Assembly: GCA_963804005.1 (NCBI GenBank)
Contig: CAWDOP010000011.1
Coordinates: forward strand, 120,315-184,314
From: JAGXRK01 sp963804005
Lineage (GTDB): Bacteria > Bacteroidota > Ignavibacteria > Ignavibacteriales > Ignavibacteriaceae
Length of the DNA stretch: 64,000 nt
Direction: 5' to 3'
Part shown: positions 16,316-24,180 of the stretch, piece by piece
Layout of the letters: every line of letters begins with the position of its first letter
Numbering within the stretch: position 1 is the stretch's first letter
Program-made: the position numbers and the translations under genes
The notes under the pieces: model-generated
Seen by the model: only the letters and a program-made list of their open reading frames with translations
Database searches by the model: none
What the model was told of the DNA's origin: nothing

Positions 16316-17695
16316 ATGCCCTCCAAAAAACTGCAGAAAATTCCCGGTGTGGATTTGCTTCTGGAGCATCCGCAGATAAAGTTATTAAAGGATACTTACA
16401 CTTCAGAATTTATTAAATATTGTATACGGGCAGTATTAAACAACATTCGATTTCGAAGCAAGAAAGGAAAAGAAATTCCCGGGATAGATGAAATAGTTGA
16501 AGACATTATAAAGTTCATTTCCGGAATTAGCGATGTTTCTTTAAAGAAGGTGATAAATACTTCCGGCATATTGCTTCATACAAATATAGGAAGAGCACCT
16601 CTTGGCAAAAAAATATTTAAAGAAATTCAACCGGCAATTGAAGGCTATTCAAATTTAGAATTTGATTTAACTTCGGGGAAGAGAGGAAAGCGAACAGATC
16701 ATGTAATCGAGTTATTAAAATTTCTTACAGGTGCAGAAAACGCTGTGATTGTTAATAATAATGCGGCTGCGGTTTCACTTGCACTTAGAACTTTCAGCGA
16801 GGGGAAAGAAGCTGTCATATCCCGCGGAGAACTCATTGAAATCGGCGGGTCGTTCCGGTTACCCGAAATTATCGAGGCGAGCGGAACAAAGATGAAAGAA
16901 GTGGGAACAACGAACAGAACACGAATCTCCGATTATACAAAAGCAATAACGAAAAATACCGCTTTAATTCTTAAAGCACATAAATCAAATTATTCTATCG
17001 AAGGATTCACGGAAGAAGTTGGCTTAAAAGAATTAGCAGTTCTAACAAAAAAGTATAAATTAATTCTGATGTACGATATCGGCTCCGGTTTTTTATTCAA
17101 TCCTGAAAAAGCGGCATTAGAGCAGGAACCGGTGGTGAAAAACAGTATTAACGCAGGCGTTGATTTAGTGACTTTTAGTTGTGACAAATTACTCTGTGGT
17201 CCACAGGCAGGAATTATTGCGGGTAAAAATAAACTGATCGAAAAAATTTCAAAAAATCCTCTTATGAGAACATATCGGGTAGATAAAATAACCATCGCTC
17301 TGCTTTCTGCAGTTTTACGATCTTATATCAAGAAAGAAGAAAGCATTAACCTTCCGATATTTAAACTGTTGAGTAGAAGCGAAGATGAATTGAGACTGTT
17401 AGCTCAAAATTTGAAGGATGAGTTTGAAAAGTTTCAAATAAAAACTGAGGTTAGAAAGAGTGAAGCCTTTTGCGGCGGAGGCGCTATGCCACAAATTAGG
17501 TTAGACAGCTATTCGGTTGTATTGCAATCAAAAGAGAATAATAAAAACCTCGCTAAAAATATTTATATGAAAATACTTGGTGTTCAAACACCGGTCTTAA
17601 GCATTTTAAGAAAAGGCGAAATTCATTTTGATGTGTTCACGCTCTTTGATGATGAGATTTCACTGGTTGCTAAAATGGTAAGTAGTGTGATATGA
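16316..17695 (+). CDS. selA: L-seryl-tRNA(Sec) selenium transferase
   Basis: A protein of 459 residues, close to the usual 460. It starts at the ATG at 16316; the open frame continues upstream into tRNA-Sec but cannot be translated sensibly there. Family blocks are INTSGILLHTNIGRAPLG, YSNLEFDLTSGKRGKR, NNNAAAVSLALRTF, and the PLP lysine in TFSCDKLLCGPQAG at about residue 291. SelA is a PLP enzyme that converts Ser-tRNA(Sec) to Sec-tRNA(Sec) using selenophosphate. It overlaps selB by four bases (ATGA). Confidence 0.96.
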   Translation: MPSKKLQKIPGVDLLLEHPQIKLLKDTYTSEFIKYCIRAVLNNIRFRSKKGKEIPGIDEIVEDIIKFISGISDVSLKKVINTSGILLHTNIGRAPLGKKIFKEIQPAIEGYSNLEFDLTSGKRGKRTDHVIELLKFLTGAENAVIVNNNAAAVSLALRTFSEGKEAVISRGELIEIGGSFRLPEIIEASGTKMKEVGTTNRTRISDYTKAITKNTALILKAHKSNYSIEGFTEEVGLKELAVLTKKYKLILMYDIGSGFLFNPEKAALEQEPVVKNSINAGVDLVTFSCDKLLCGPQAGIIAGKNKLIEKISKNPLMRTYRVDKITIALLSAVLRSYIKKEESINLPIFKLLSRSEDELRLLAQNLKDEFEKFQIKTEVRKSEAFCGGGAMPQIRLDSYSVVLQSKENNKNLAKNIYMKILGVQTPVLSILRKGEIHFDVFTLFDDEISLVAKMVSSVI

Positions 17696-19641
17696 AAAAC
17701 GTAATTTTAGGTACTGCCGGGCATATTGATCATGGCAAAACAGCATTAGTAAAAGTTATAACTGGAATTGATTGTGATACTCATCCCGAAGAAAAGCTCA
17801 GGGGAATAACAATAAATTTAGGATTCTCCCACCTTGAATTGCCCGGTGATAAGAGCTTAGGTATAGTGGATGTTCCCGGTCATCACGAATTTGTTAATAC
17901 AATGGTTGCCGGGGCACATGGAATTGATATACTTATGTTGGTCATAGCCGCAGACAGCGGTATTATGCCTCAAACTATCGAACATCTTCAGATAGCTCAA
18001 ACTTTAGGAATAAAAACCGGCTTTGTTGCACTTACCAAGGTTGATCTTGTTGATGAAGAATCAATCTTAATGATAGAAAATGAAGTAAAGGATTTTTTAA
18101 AAGATAGTTTTTTAAGTGGCTGTAAAATTATCAGAGTTTCTTCTATAAAAGGCATAGGTGTAGATGAGATTAAAAATCATTTAGCGGCATTGGTTGAAAA
18201 TGTTGAAGAGAGATCCATATCAAAAAATTTTCGAATGTATATTGATAGAATCTTTACAGTATCTGGTTTCGGAACTGTTGTTACAGGCTCTGTTCTTGGC
18301 GGAACAGTAAAAAAAAGCAATGACCTTTATCTTCTACCAACCAACAAACAGTTGCGAATACGAAGGATGGAGAGACATGGCAAAGAAGTCGAACAAATAT
18401 CCGGCGGCAACAGGGTCTCTTTAAACCTGACTGGTTTAAATAAAGATGATTTCAAAAGAGGAATGGTTCTGACCGATAAAATAATCGAACCAACAAACCT
18501 TCTTGATGCAAAGATAAATCTGCTTCAAAATGTAAAAAAAATTGGTGTATGGTCTGATGTTATATTTCTATCGGGAACATTTAAGAATCAGGCGAGAATG
18601 CATTTAATAGATAAAAACAAAATTGATGGCAAAGATTCAGGCATAATACAAATTCATTTATCTAAACCTTGCTTTGTTTTGAGAGGAGACAGATTTATTA
18701 TCAGGAGTACCTCGGGAATGCAAACATTAGGTGGTGGAGAGATAATGGATCCTTATCCTTTGCATCACAGGAGAAGAACCAACAAACTTATACAGCAGTT
18801 AAAAAAAGTTGCTGAGGGGAATCATCATGAATTTGTCTATGCAGAGGTCAGGAAAAGAAGAACGCCGGTTAGTTTACCAGAGCTTACGGAAAAGTTTGAT
18901 TTGCGCAATAGACAACCGAAAGAGTTCATAACTGATAATTTACCTGAAGATATTGTAGCGGTTGAAACAAAAGACAACACATTTTTGATGCTTAAAGATG
19001 CCCGGGAGAAAATAGTTGCCGGTATTTTAAAAAATATTGAGAACTATCATAAAAAAAATTTATTGGTAGAAACAGGAAAATCGTTAAAGGAATTAATGAG
19101 CATCTTTGCTAAAGATTACGCTTCAATACCAGAACAAATAATTAAAACGATAATAGATGAATTAATAACTGAAAAAAAAATAAAGAAGGTTGAAAACACA
19201 TGGTCACTAGTCAATCATTCAGTTCAGCTTGATGAAAACGAGGAAAAGAAAATCAATTTTGTAGAGGAGTACTTTAAGAAATCAGATATGCAAGTGCCTT
19301 TAATGTCTGATTTATTACCCGAGGCAGAAAGAAATAAAATTGATGAAAAACAGCTTAAACAGATTTTAGAATTGCTTACTTCACAAAACAAGCTTTACCG
19401 GTCGGATAAAAGCTATGTTCATTTTTCAATTATGAATGATTGCAAAATTAAGTTATTGAAATGCCTAAGCTCTCGTCCCGATGGAATTACCGTGGCTGGT
19501 TTTCGCGATTTGATAAAAGGTAATAGAAAAATTTGTCTGCTCATGCTAAATTATTTTGATGATGAAGGAATAACCTTCAGAGATGGCGACACAAGAAAAA
19601 TCACAGAAAAGGGAAGGAAAATTTTATTAGAAAATGAATAA
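17692..19641 (+). CDS. selB: Selenocysteine-specific elongation factor
   Basis: A protein of 649 residues. Its GTPase domain begins TAGHIDHGKTALVKVITG (G1), continues with DVPGHHEFVNTMVAGAHGID (G3) and TKVDLVD (G4). EF-Tu-like beta barrels come next, then C-terminal winged helices from about residue 400 onward that recognise the SECIS hairpin. It delivers Sec-tRNA(Sec) to UGA codons followed by a SECIS element. It overlaps selA by four bases and its end overlaps the next gene by eight, so translation is coupled. The two UGA codons in the nearby HdrA genes are its likely targets. Confidence 0.96.
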   Translation: MKNVILGTAGHIDHGKTALVKVITGIDCDTHPEEKLRGITINLGFSHLELPGDKSLGIVDVPGHHEFVNTMVAGAHGIDILMLVIAADSGIMPQTIEHLQIAQTLGIKTGFVALTKVDLVDEESILMIENEVKDFLKDSFLSGCKIIRVSSIKGIGVDEIKNHLAALVENVEERSISKNFRMYIDRIFTVSGFGTVVTGSVLGGTVKKSNDLYLLPTNKQLRIRRMERHGKEVEQISGGNRVSLNLTGLNKDDFKRGMVLTDKIIEPTNLLDAKINLLQNVKKIGVWSDVIFLSGTFKNQARMHLIDKNKIDGKDSGIIQIHLSKPCFVLRGDRFIIRSTSGMQTLGGGEIMDPYPLHHRRRTNKLIQQLKKVAEGNHHEFVYAEVRKRRTPVSLPELTEKFDLRNRQPKEFITDNLPEDIVAVETKDNTFLMLKDAREKIVAGILKNIENYHKKNLLVETGKSLKELMSIFAKDYASIPEQIIKTIIDELITEKKIKKVENTWSLVNHSVQLDENEEKKINFVEEYFKKSDMQVPLMSDLLPEAERNKIDEKQLKQILELLTSQNKLYRSDKSYVHFSIMNDCKIKLLKCLSSRPDGITVAGFRDLIKGNRKICLLMLNYFDDEGITFRDGDTRKITEKGRKILLENE

Positions 19642-21838
19642 AATAATTTATCTCGATTATAATGCAACAACACCGATCGATCCGCTTGTTGCTGAAGCAA
19701 TGAAACCGTATTTATTTGAATTCTTCGGAAATCCTTCCAGTTCACACATTTATGGAATAAAAACAAAAGCGGCAATTGAAAAGGCAAGGAAGCAGGTCGC
19801 ATCAATGATCGGTTGTGAGATTGATGAAATTATATTTACAAGCGGTGGAACCGAATCAAACAACTATGCAATTAAAGGTTGTGCTTTTACCAACAGAGAA
19901 AAGGGAAATCATATAATCACTTCTTCTATTGAACATCCGGCAGTGCTGGAAATTTGCCGATATCTTGAAGAGAAAGGATTTAAAGTAACCTATCTTTCTG
20001 TGGATAACACAGGGTTGGTAGATGTTAAAGATGTAAAGGCAGCTATTACTCCACAGACTATTCTGATCACTATAATGCATGCAAATAATGAAGTCGGGAC
20101 AATTCAGCCAATTAAAGAAATAGCAAAGATTGCTCATCAACGAGGTATAATTTTACATTCGGATGGCGCGCAAACGGTGGGCAAAATCCCGGTGAAAGTT
20201 GATGAATTAAATGTTGATTTGCTTTCACTTGCCGGACATAAATTCTATGCTCCAAAAGGAGTGGGTGTTTTATATGTTCGATCGGGTGTTAAGATTGAGA
20301 AACTACTCCACGGGGCGGATCATGAACTAAACAGGCGGGCAGGCACTGAAAATGTATTAGAGATTGTGGGTTTAGGAAAAGCAAGTGAATTGGTTGAAAA
20401 GAATTTAACCAGATATAATAAAAATATGGTGGTTACAAGAAATCTTTTAGAAAAAAAATTAAGAAAAAATTATTCTGATCTGCAAATAAATGGAAATGTG
20501 GGAAAAAGACTCCCAAACACGTTGAGTATAAGCTTTAAGGGAATTGAAGCTAACACAATTATTTCTGAATTGAAGAGCCTAGCAGCATCAGCGGGAGCCG
20601 CCTGTCACAGTGATAGAGTTGAAACATCCCAAACGCTAAATGCTATGAAAGTTCCTGTTGATTATGCAATGGGAACAATTCGTTTAACGACCGGAAGATA
20701 TACAACAAAAGAAGAAATTAATATCTCCGTAGAAGAGATAGTAAAAGTTATTAACAAATTACATCCCATGAAGCAAAAAGTTTCTACCAAATTTAAAGAT
20801 GAAGAAATAAAACTGACACGGTTTACACATGGATTAGGCTGTGCTTGTAAACTTCGTCCTCAGCTTCTTGAAGAAGTTTTGAAGAAAGTGCCCATTCCAA
20901 AGGATGATAAAATTATTGTAGGGATTGGTACTTCTGACGATGCAGCTGTTTATAAACTTGATGATAAATTCAGTATTGTTCAAACTGTGGATTTTTTTAC
21001 CCCGGTAGTTGATGATCCATTTCAATTTGGCGAAATAGCCGCAGCAAATTCGTTAAGCGACATTTATGCAATGGGCGGAAAACCATTGTTTGCTTTAAAT
21101 GTAGTTGGGTTTCCCAGCAATCGTTTACCACTTGAAGTTTTGGAGAAAATTCTTGAGGGTGCAAGTTCAAAAGTTAAAGAAGCAGGCATATCAATAATTG
21201 GTGGTCACACAGTCGATGACACAGAACCCAAATATGGTTTAGTAGTAACCGGCATAATCGAAAACAATAAAGTAATTACAAACAGCAAATCAAAACCTGG
21301 CGATGTCCTTATTTTAACAAAACCAATCGGGACGGGAATATTTTCTACAGCACTGAAGCAAGGTATGCTGGATAAGAAAAGTGAAAAGATATTAGTTAAA
21401 ACAATGGCCGGGTTGAATAAAATTGCTGCAGAAGTTATGCAGGAAGTAGGTGTTAATGCATGCACGGATGTTACCGGTTTTGGATTAGTCGGGCATTTGC
21501 TCGAGATGATGAAGGCTTCTAATACAAGCGCGGCTATTGAATTCGATAAAATAAAATTCCTGAAGAATACTTTGGAGTTAGCCGTTGCAGGCTGCATCCC
21601 TGGAGGAACGAAGGATAATTTGGATTATACAAATCCAAATGTCAAATATGATATGAATATTTCTGAAGTCAAAAAGTTAATGCTTAATGATGCTCAAACA
21701 TCGGGTGGTTTATTGATATCAGTGCCTAAAAAGAAATCACAGAAGCTACTCAATATTTTGATTGAAAGGGGAGTTAAATCGTCCTTTGCTATTGGAGAAG
21801 TATCATCTCCCCGTAAGATTAAAATTGATATTCGATAA
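19634..21838 (+). CDS. selD: Fusion of cysteine desulfurase (NifS/CSD-like) with selenophosphate synthase (SelD)
   Basis: A protein of 734 residues. Residues 1-380 are a class V aminotransferase of the NifS/IscS type, with SGGTESNNYAIKG, HANNEVGTIQPI, PLP lysine 203 in SLAGHKFYAPKG, and a catalytic cysteine at 324 in AGAACHS. Residues from about 395 are SelD, with active cysteine 403 and lysine 406 in GLGCACK, then DDAAVY and DVTGFGLVGHLLEM. The first half can release selenium from selenocysteine, and the second makes selenophosphate from it and ATP. Joining the two should pass the toxic selenium directly between active sites. No stop or start separates them. Fusions of this kind are known in some bacteria. 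Confidence 0.94.
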   Translation: MNKIIYLDYNATTPIDPLVAEAMKPYLFEFFGNPSSSHIYGIKTKAAIEKARKQVASMIGCEIDEIIFTSGGTESNNYAIKGCAFTNREKGNHIITSSIEHPAVLEICRYLEEKGFKVTYLSVDNTGLVDVKDVKAAITPQTILITIMHANNEVGTIQPIKEIAKIAHQRGIILHSDGAQTVGKIPVKVDELNVDLLSLAGHKFYAPKGVGVLYVRSGVKIEKLLHGADHELNRRAGTENVLEIVGLGKASELVEKNLTRYNKNMVVTRNLLEKKLRKNYSDLQINGNVGKRLPNTLSISFKGIEANTIISELKSLAASAGAACHSDRVETSQTLNAMKVPVDYAMGTIRLTTGRYTTKEEINISVEEIVKVINKLHPMKQKVSTKFKDEEIKLTRFTHGLGCACKLRPQLLEEVLKKVPIPKDDKIIVGIGTSDDAAVYKLDDKFSIVQTVDFFTPVVDDPFQFGEIAAANSLSDIYAMGGKPLFALNVVGFPSNRLPLEVLEKILEGASSKVKEAGISIIGGHTVDDTEPKYGLVVTGIIENNKVITNSKSKPGDVLILTKPIGTGIFSTALKQGMLDKKSEKILVKTMAGLNKIAAEVMQEVGVNACTDVTGFGLVGHLLEMMKASNTSAAIEFDKIKFLKNTLELAVAGCIPGGTKDNLDYTNPNVKYDMNISEVKKLMLNDAQTSGGLLISVPKKKSQKLLNILIERGVKSSFAIGEVSSPRKIKIDIR

Positions 21839-21890
21839 TTAGATTACTGTTTTAATCTCAGGTGATTCACTTTCAATTAAGATATTGTTA

Positions 21891-22766
21891 TTAACTATTA
21901 GTATCAGGAACAGCCCAAAGATTTTTATTGTCTCGAACATATTCGCTAAATGTCCGTGCCTCTCTGCCAAGAATATCAGATACTCCGGAAGTAACCAGGG
22001 CATTCCATCCCTGCTTGACATAACGACATAAAATGATAGAGGCATCAATTGATTCACGGTGCCATCCATCCAGTTCCAGCATAGTTCTGTAATCCTCCTC
22101 ACCAACATTTTTATATTCTATTTTTCTGCCTAACTCTTCAGTGAAAATATTTGCTACCTGATCAAGATTTAAGGCTTCTGGCCCTGTTAACTGATAGGTT
22201 TTGTTTTTTAGCACGTCTTTTGTAATCTCTTTTTCAGCTATTTCACTTACATCACGAACATCAACAAAACTTGTCTTTGTTTTTCCGGCTGGCAATCTAA
22301 CTGTATCTTCCTCAATAATACTTGGGTGGAAATACAGGTTAAAATTCTGCATATAACAATTTGGTTTAAGGAATGTATAATTCATACCCGAATCTTCTAT
22401 GTATTGTTCAATTTGTCTCATTGGATGACTATCATCCTGAATACCTAAAGCCGAGATATTAACTACATTTTTTACCTTTGCTTTTGCAGCAATGCTAACC
22501 ATTTTTCCAACCTGGTCCTGTAGATTAAGATGTGCGGGTGGAGAGACCAGCATCCAGTTTTCAATACCATCAAAAAGGTCTGTAAATTGTTCGGCATTCA
22601 GGTAATCGAACTGTTTCAATTCCACTTTTGGTATGTTCATTTTTTTTGCCTTTTCCGGATGCCGGCAAGCAACCCTTAAATTAACGTCTTTATTAGCAAG
22701 CAATTTTATTACGTCAATGGTAACATAATGACCCGCAGCACCAATTATAAGAATGTTTTTACTCAT
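21891..22766 (-). CDS. NmrA-type NAD(P)-binding SDR protein
   Basis: A protein of 291 residues with an N-terminal Rossmann motif, ILIIGAAGHYVTIDVIKLLA, and the atypical-SDR NmrA pattern (VVNISALGIQDDSHPMRQIE, FLKPNCYMQNF, TSFVDVRDVSEIA). Such proteins may act as quinone/NADPH reductases or redox sensors. It is the last gene of the long minus-strand kor-hdr unit, starting 20 bases after hdrB, so it could be co-transcribed. It has no iron-sulfur ligands and no clear relation to the complex. The glycine motif is GxxGxx, slightly unusual. Confidence 0.8.
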   Translation of the reverse strand: MSKNILIIGAAGHYVTIDVIKLLANKDVNLRVACRHPEKAKKMNIPKVELKQFDYLNAEQFTDLFDGIENWMLVSPPAHLNLQDQVGKMVSIAAKAKVKNVVNISALGIQDDSHPMRQIEQYIEDSGMNYTFLKPNCYMQNFNLYFHPSIIEEDTVRLPAGKTKTSFVDVRDVSEIAEKEITKDVLKNKTYQLTGPEALNLDQVANIFTEELGRKIEYKNVGEEDYRTMLELDGWHRESIDASIILCRYVKQGWNALVTSGVSDILGREARTFSEYVRDNKNLWAVPDTNS

Positions 22767-22786
22767 TGCTTTAACCTCTTTAATTA

Positions 22787-23689
22787 TTAATTTTCAACTC
22801 GTTTGTTTAAACTCATTTTTTCCAGAACTGCATCTAACTTGATTTTGTGGCGATTAAGACCAACCTCCTCCGGTTGCAGTCCCTGGGCCAAACCAAGCAA
22901 CTGAAAATAATAAACCGGTGAAACCATTTTAACACTGTTATCTGAGTCCTTCTTTTTTCTTTCAAGCATAATTTGTCCAAGGTCAAAAGAGGAAAAGCAT
23001 GTTGGACAAATCATTCCCATGCAATCAGCTTCCATCTTTCTCACGGAATCCAAAACACATTCAGTCATATCTTCTCTTAATGATTGATCGAAGCATGCCC
23101 TGCCGCAGCAAAGATACCATTCTTTATGTCTGCAAGTTTCAGCACCTATTGCTCTTATTAATGTATCCATTACATGCGGATCGTCCGGATCATCAACTTT
23201 CATAAAAGCGCTGGGCTTTAAAAGGTGACACCCATAATGAACAGCGATCATAACATCTTTTAAGGGGTTCTTTACTGTGGCTTTTATTTTCTCAACCCCA
23301 ATATCATCTCTTAATACGGTAACTAAATGTTTTACTTTTACAGTGCCTTTGTATTCCTTTCCGACACGCGCTAACCTTTTATTAACTCTTTTTCTTAGAT
23401 CAGAGTTTTCATTAAGCATATAGCTTGCTTCAGAAAGAGTTTCAGTACAACCAGAGCAGATAGTAAAAATATCTAGGCCAGCTTCCTCAGCGACACATAA
23501 ATTTCTTGCCGCTAAGGTTACCCAGCCAAGGTTGTCTGCCGCTTTAAAGTGAATTGGGTCCGGGCAGCAAGTAAATCCATCGAGATCAACAATTTCAATT
23601 CCTAAAGGCGGAATTGTTTTCCTGATTGCTGCTTCCATATAAGGATATTTAACCGGAATCATACATCCCGGGAAAAATGCCATTTTCAT
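22787..23689 (-). CDS. hdrB: Heterodisulfide reductase subunit B-like protein
   Basis: A protein of 300 residues with two CCG domains. The first has FFPGCMIPVKYPY, FTCCPDPIHF and CSGCTETL. The second has HYGCHLLKPS, WYLCCGRACFD and ICPTCFSSFD. In methanogens HdrB holds two non-cubane [4Fe-4S] clusters that reduce a heterodisulfide; bacteria use HdrB-like subunits with unknown disulfide or thiol substrates. It overlaps hdrC by four bases (ATGA). It belongs to the second half of the Kor-Hdr operon, together with hdrC and the selenocysteine HdrA. Confidence 0.9.
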   Translation of the reverse strand: MKMAFFPGCMIPVKYPYMEAAIRKTIPPLGIEIVDLDGFTCCPDPIHFKAADNLGWVTLAARNLCVAEEAGLDIFTICSGCTETLSEASYMLNENSDLRKRVNKRLARVGKEYKGTVKVKHLVTVLRDDIGVEKIKATVKNPLKDVMIAVHYGCHLLKPSAFMKVDDPDDPHVMDTLIRAIGAETCRHKEWYLCCGRACFDQSLREDMTECVLDSVRKMEADCMGMICPTCFSSFDLGQIMLERKKKDSDNSVKMVSPVYYFQLLGLAQGLQPEEVGLNRHKIKLDAVLEKMSLNKRVEN

Positions 23690-24180
23690 TTTTTATCTGC
23701 CTCGTTATCCGGTTTCAGGATCACCTCTAGTTCTGTTACATCAATTATTTTAAGCGGTGGGAGGCCGAGCTCTTCCCGTATTCTGTTGCTTGAGGATACG
23801 ATCGGCACACTGTAGCCGGTTTCTTTTATTCTTTTTGTAACCTCCAAAATTTCTTTTGGAGAAGTTTCGTTCTTCGAAGCAATGTTTTTTAGTGCAATAA
23901 TTACCTCTACAGGTCGAACATCTTGCGGACACCTTTCATAACAATTGTAGCAATTAGAGCATTTCCAGATAATTGAATTTTCAGCTATTAAATCATCAAT
24001 ATCGCCAATAAGCGATTTAAGCATTATCTCACGAGGATTAAATCCGTTATAGAATCGTGCACTAGGGCAATCACCGACACATGCCCCGCATTGATAGCAG
24101 TAGCTTACGTGATCTGCCCCAAGGATTTTTTCCAGCTCTTTCCTCTTTTCAAAATTTACAACTGTTTTTGGTTCGGTCAT
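23686..24180 (-). CDS. hdrC: Heterodisulfide reductase subunit C-like ferredoxin protein
   Basis: A protein of 164 residues with two [4Fe-4S] motifs, CYQCGACVGDCPSA at about residue 29 and CSNCYNCYERCPQD at about residue 73, separated by a helical linker. This is the usual HdrC form, an electron wire between HdrA and HdrB. It overlaps the end of hdrA (ATGA) and the start of hdrB, so the three are translationally coupled and should assemble as one HdrABC unit. The last 60 residues are a variable tail. Confidence 0.92.
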   Translation of the reverse strand: MTEPKTVVNFEKRKELEKILGADHVSYCYQCGACVGDCPSARFYNGFNPREIMLKSLIGDIDDLIAENSIIWKCSNCYNCYERCPQDVRPVEVIIALKNIASKNETSPKEILEVTKRIKETGYSVPIVSSSNRIREELGLPPLKIIDVTELEVILKPDNEADKK

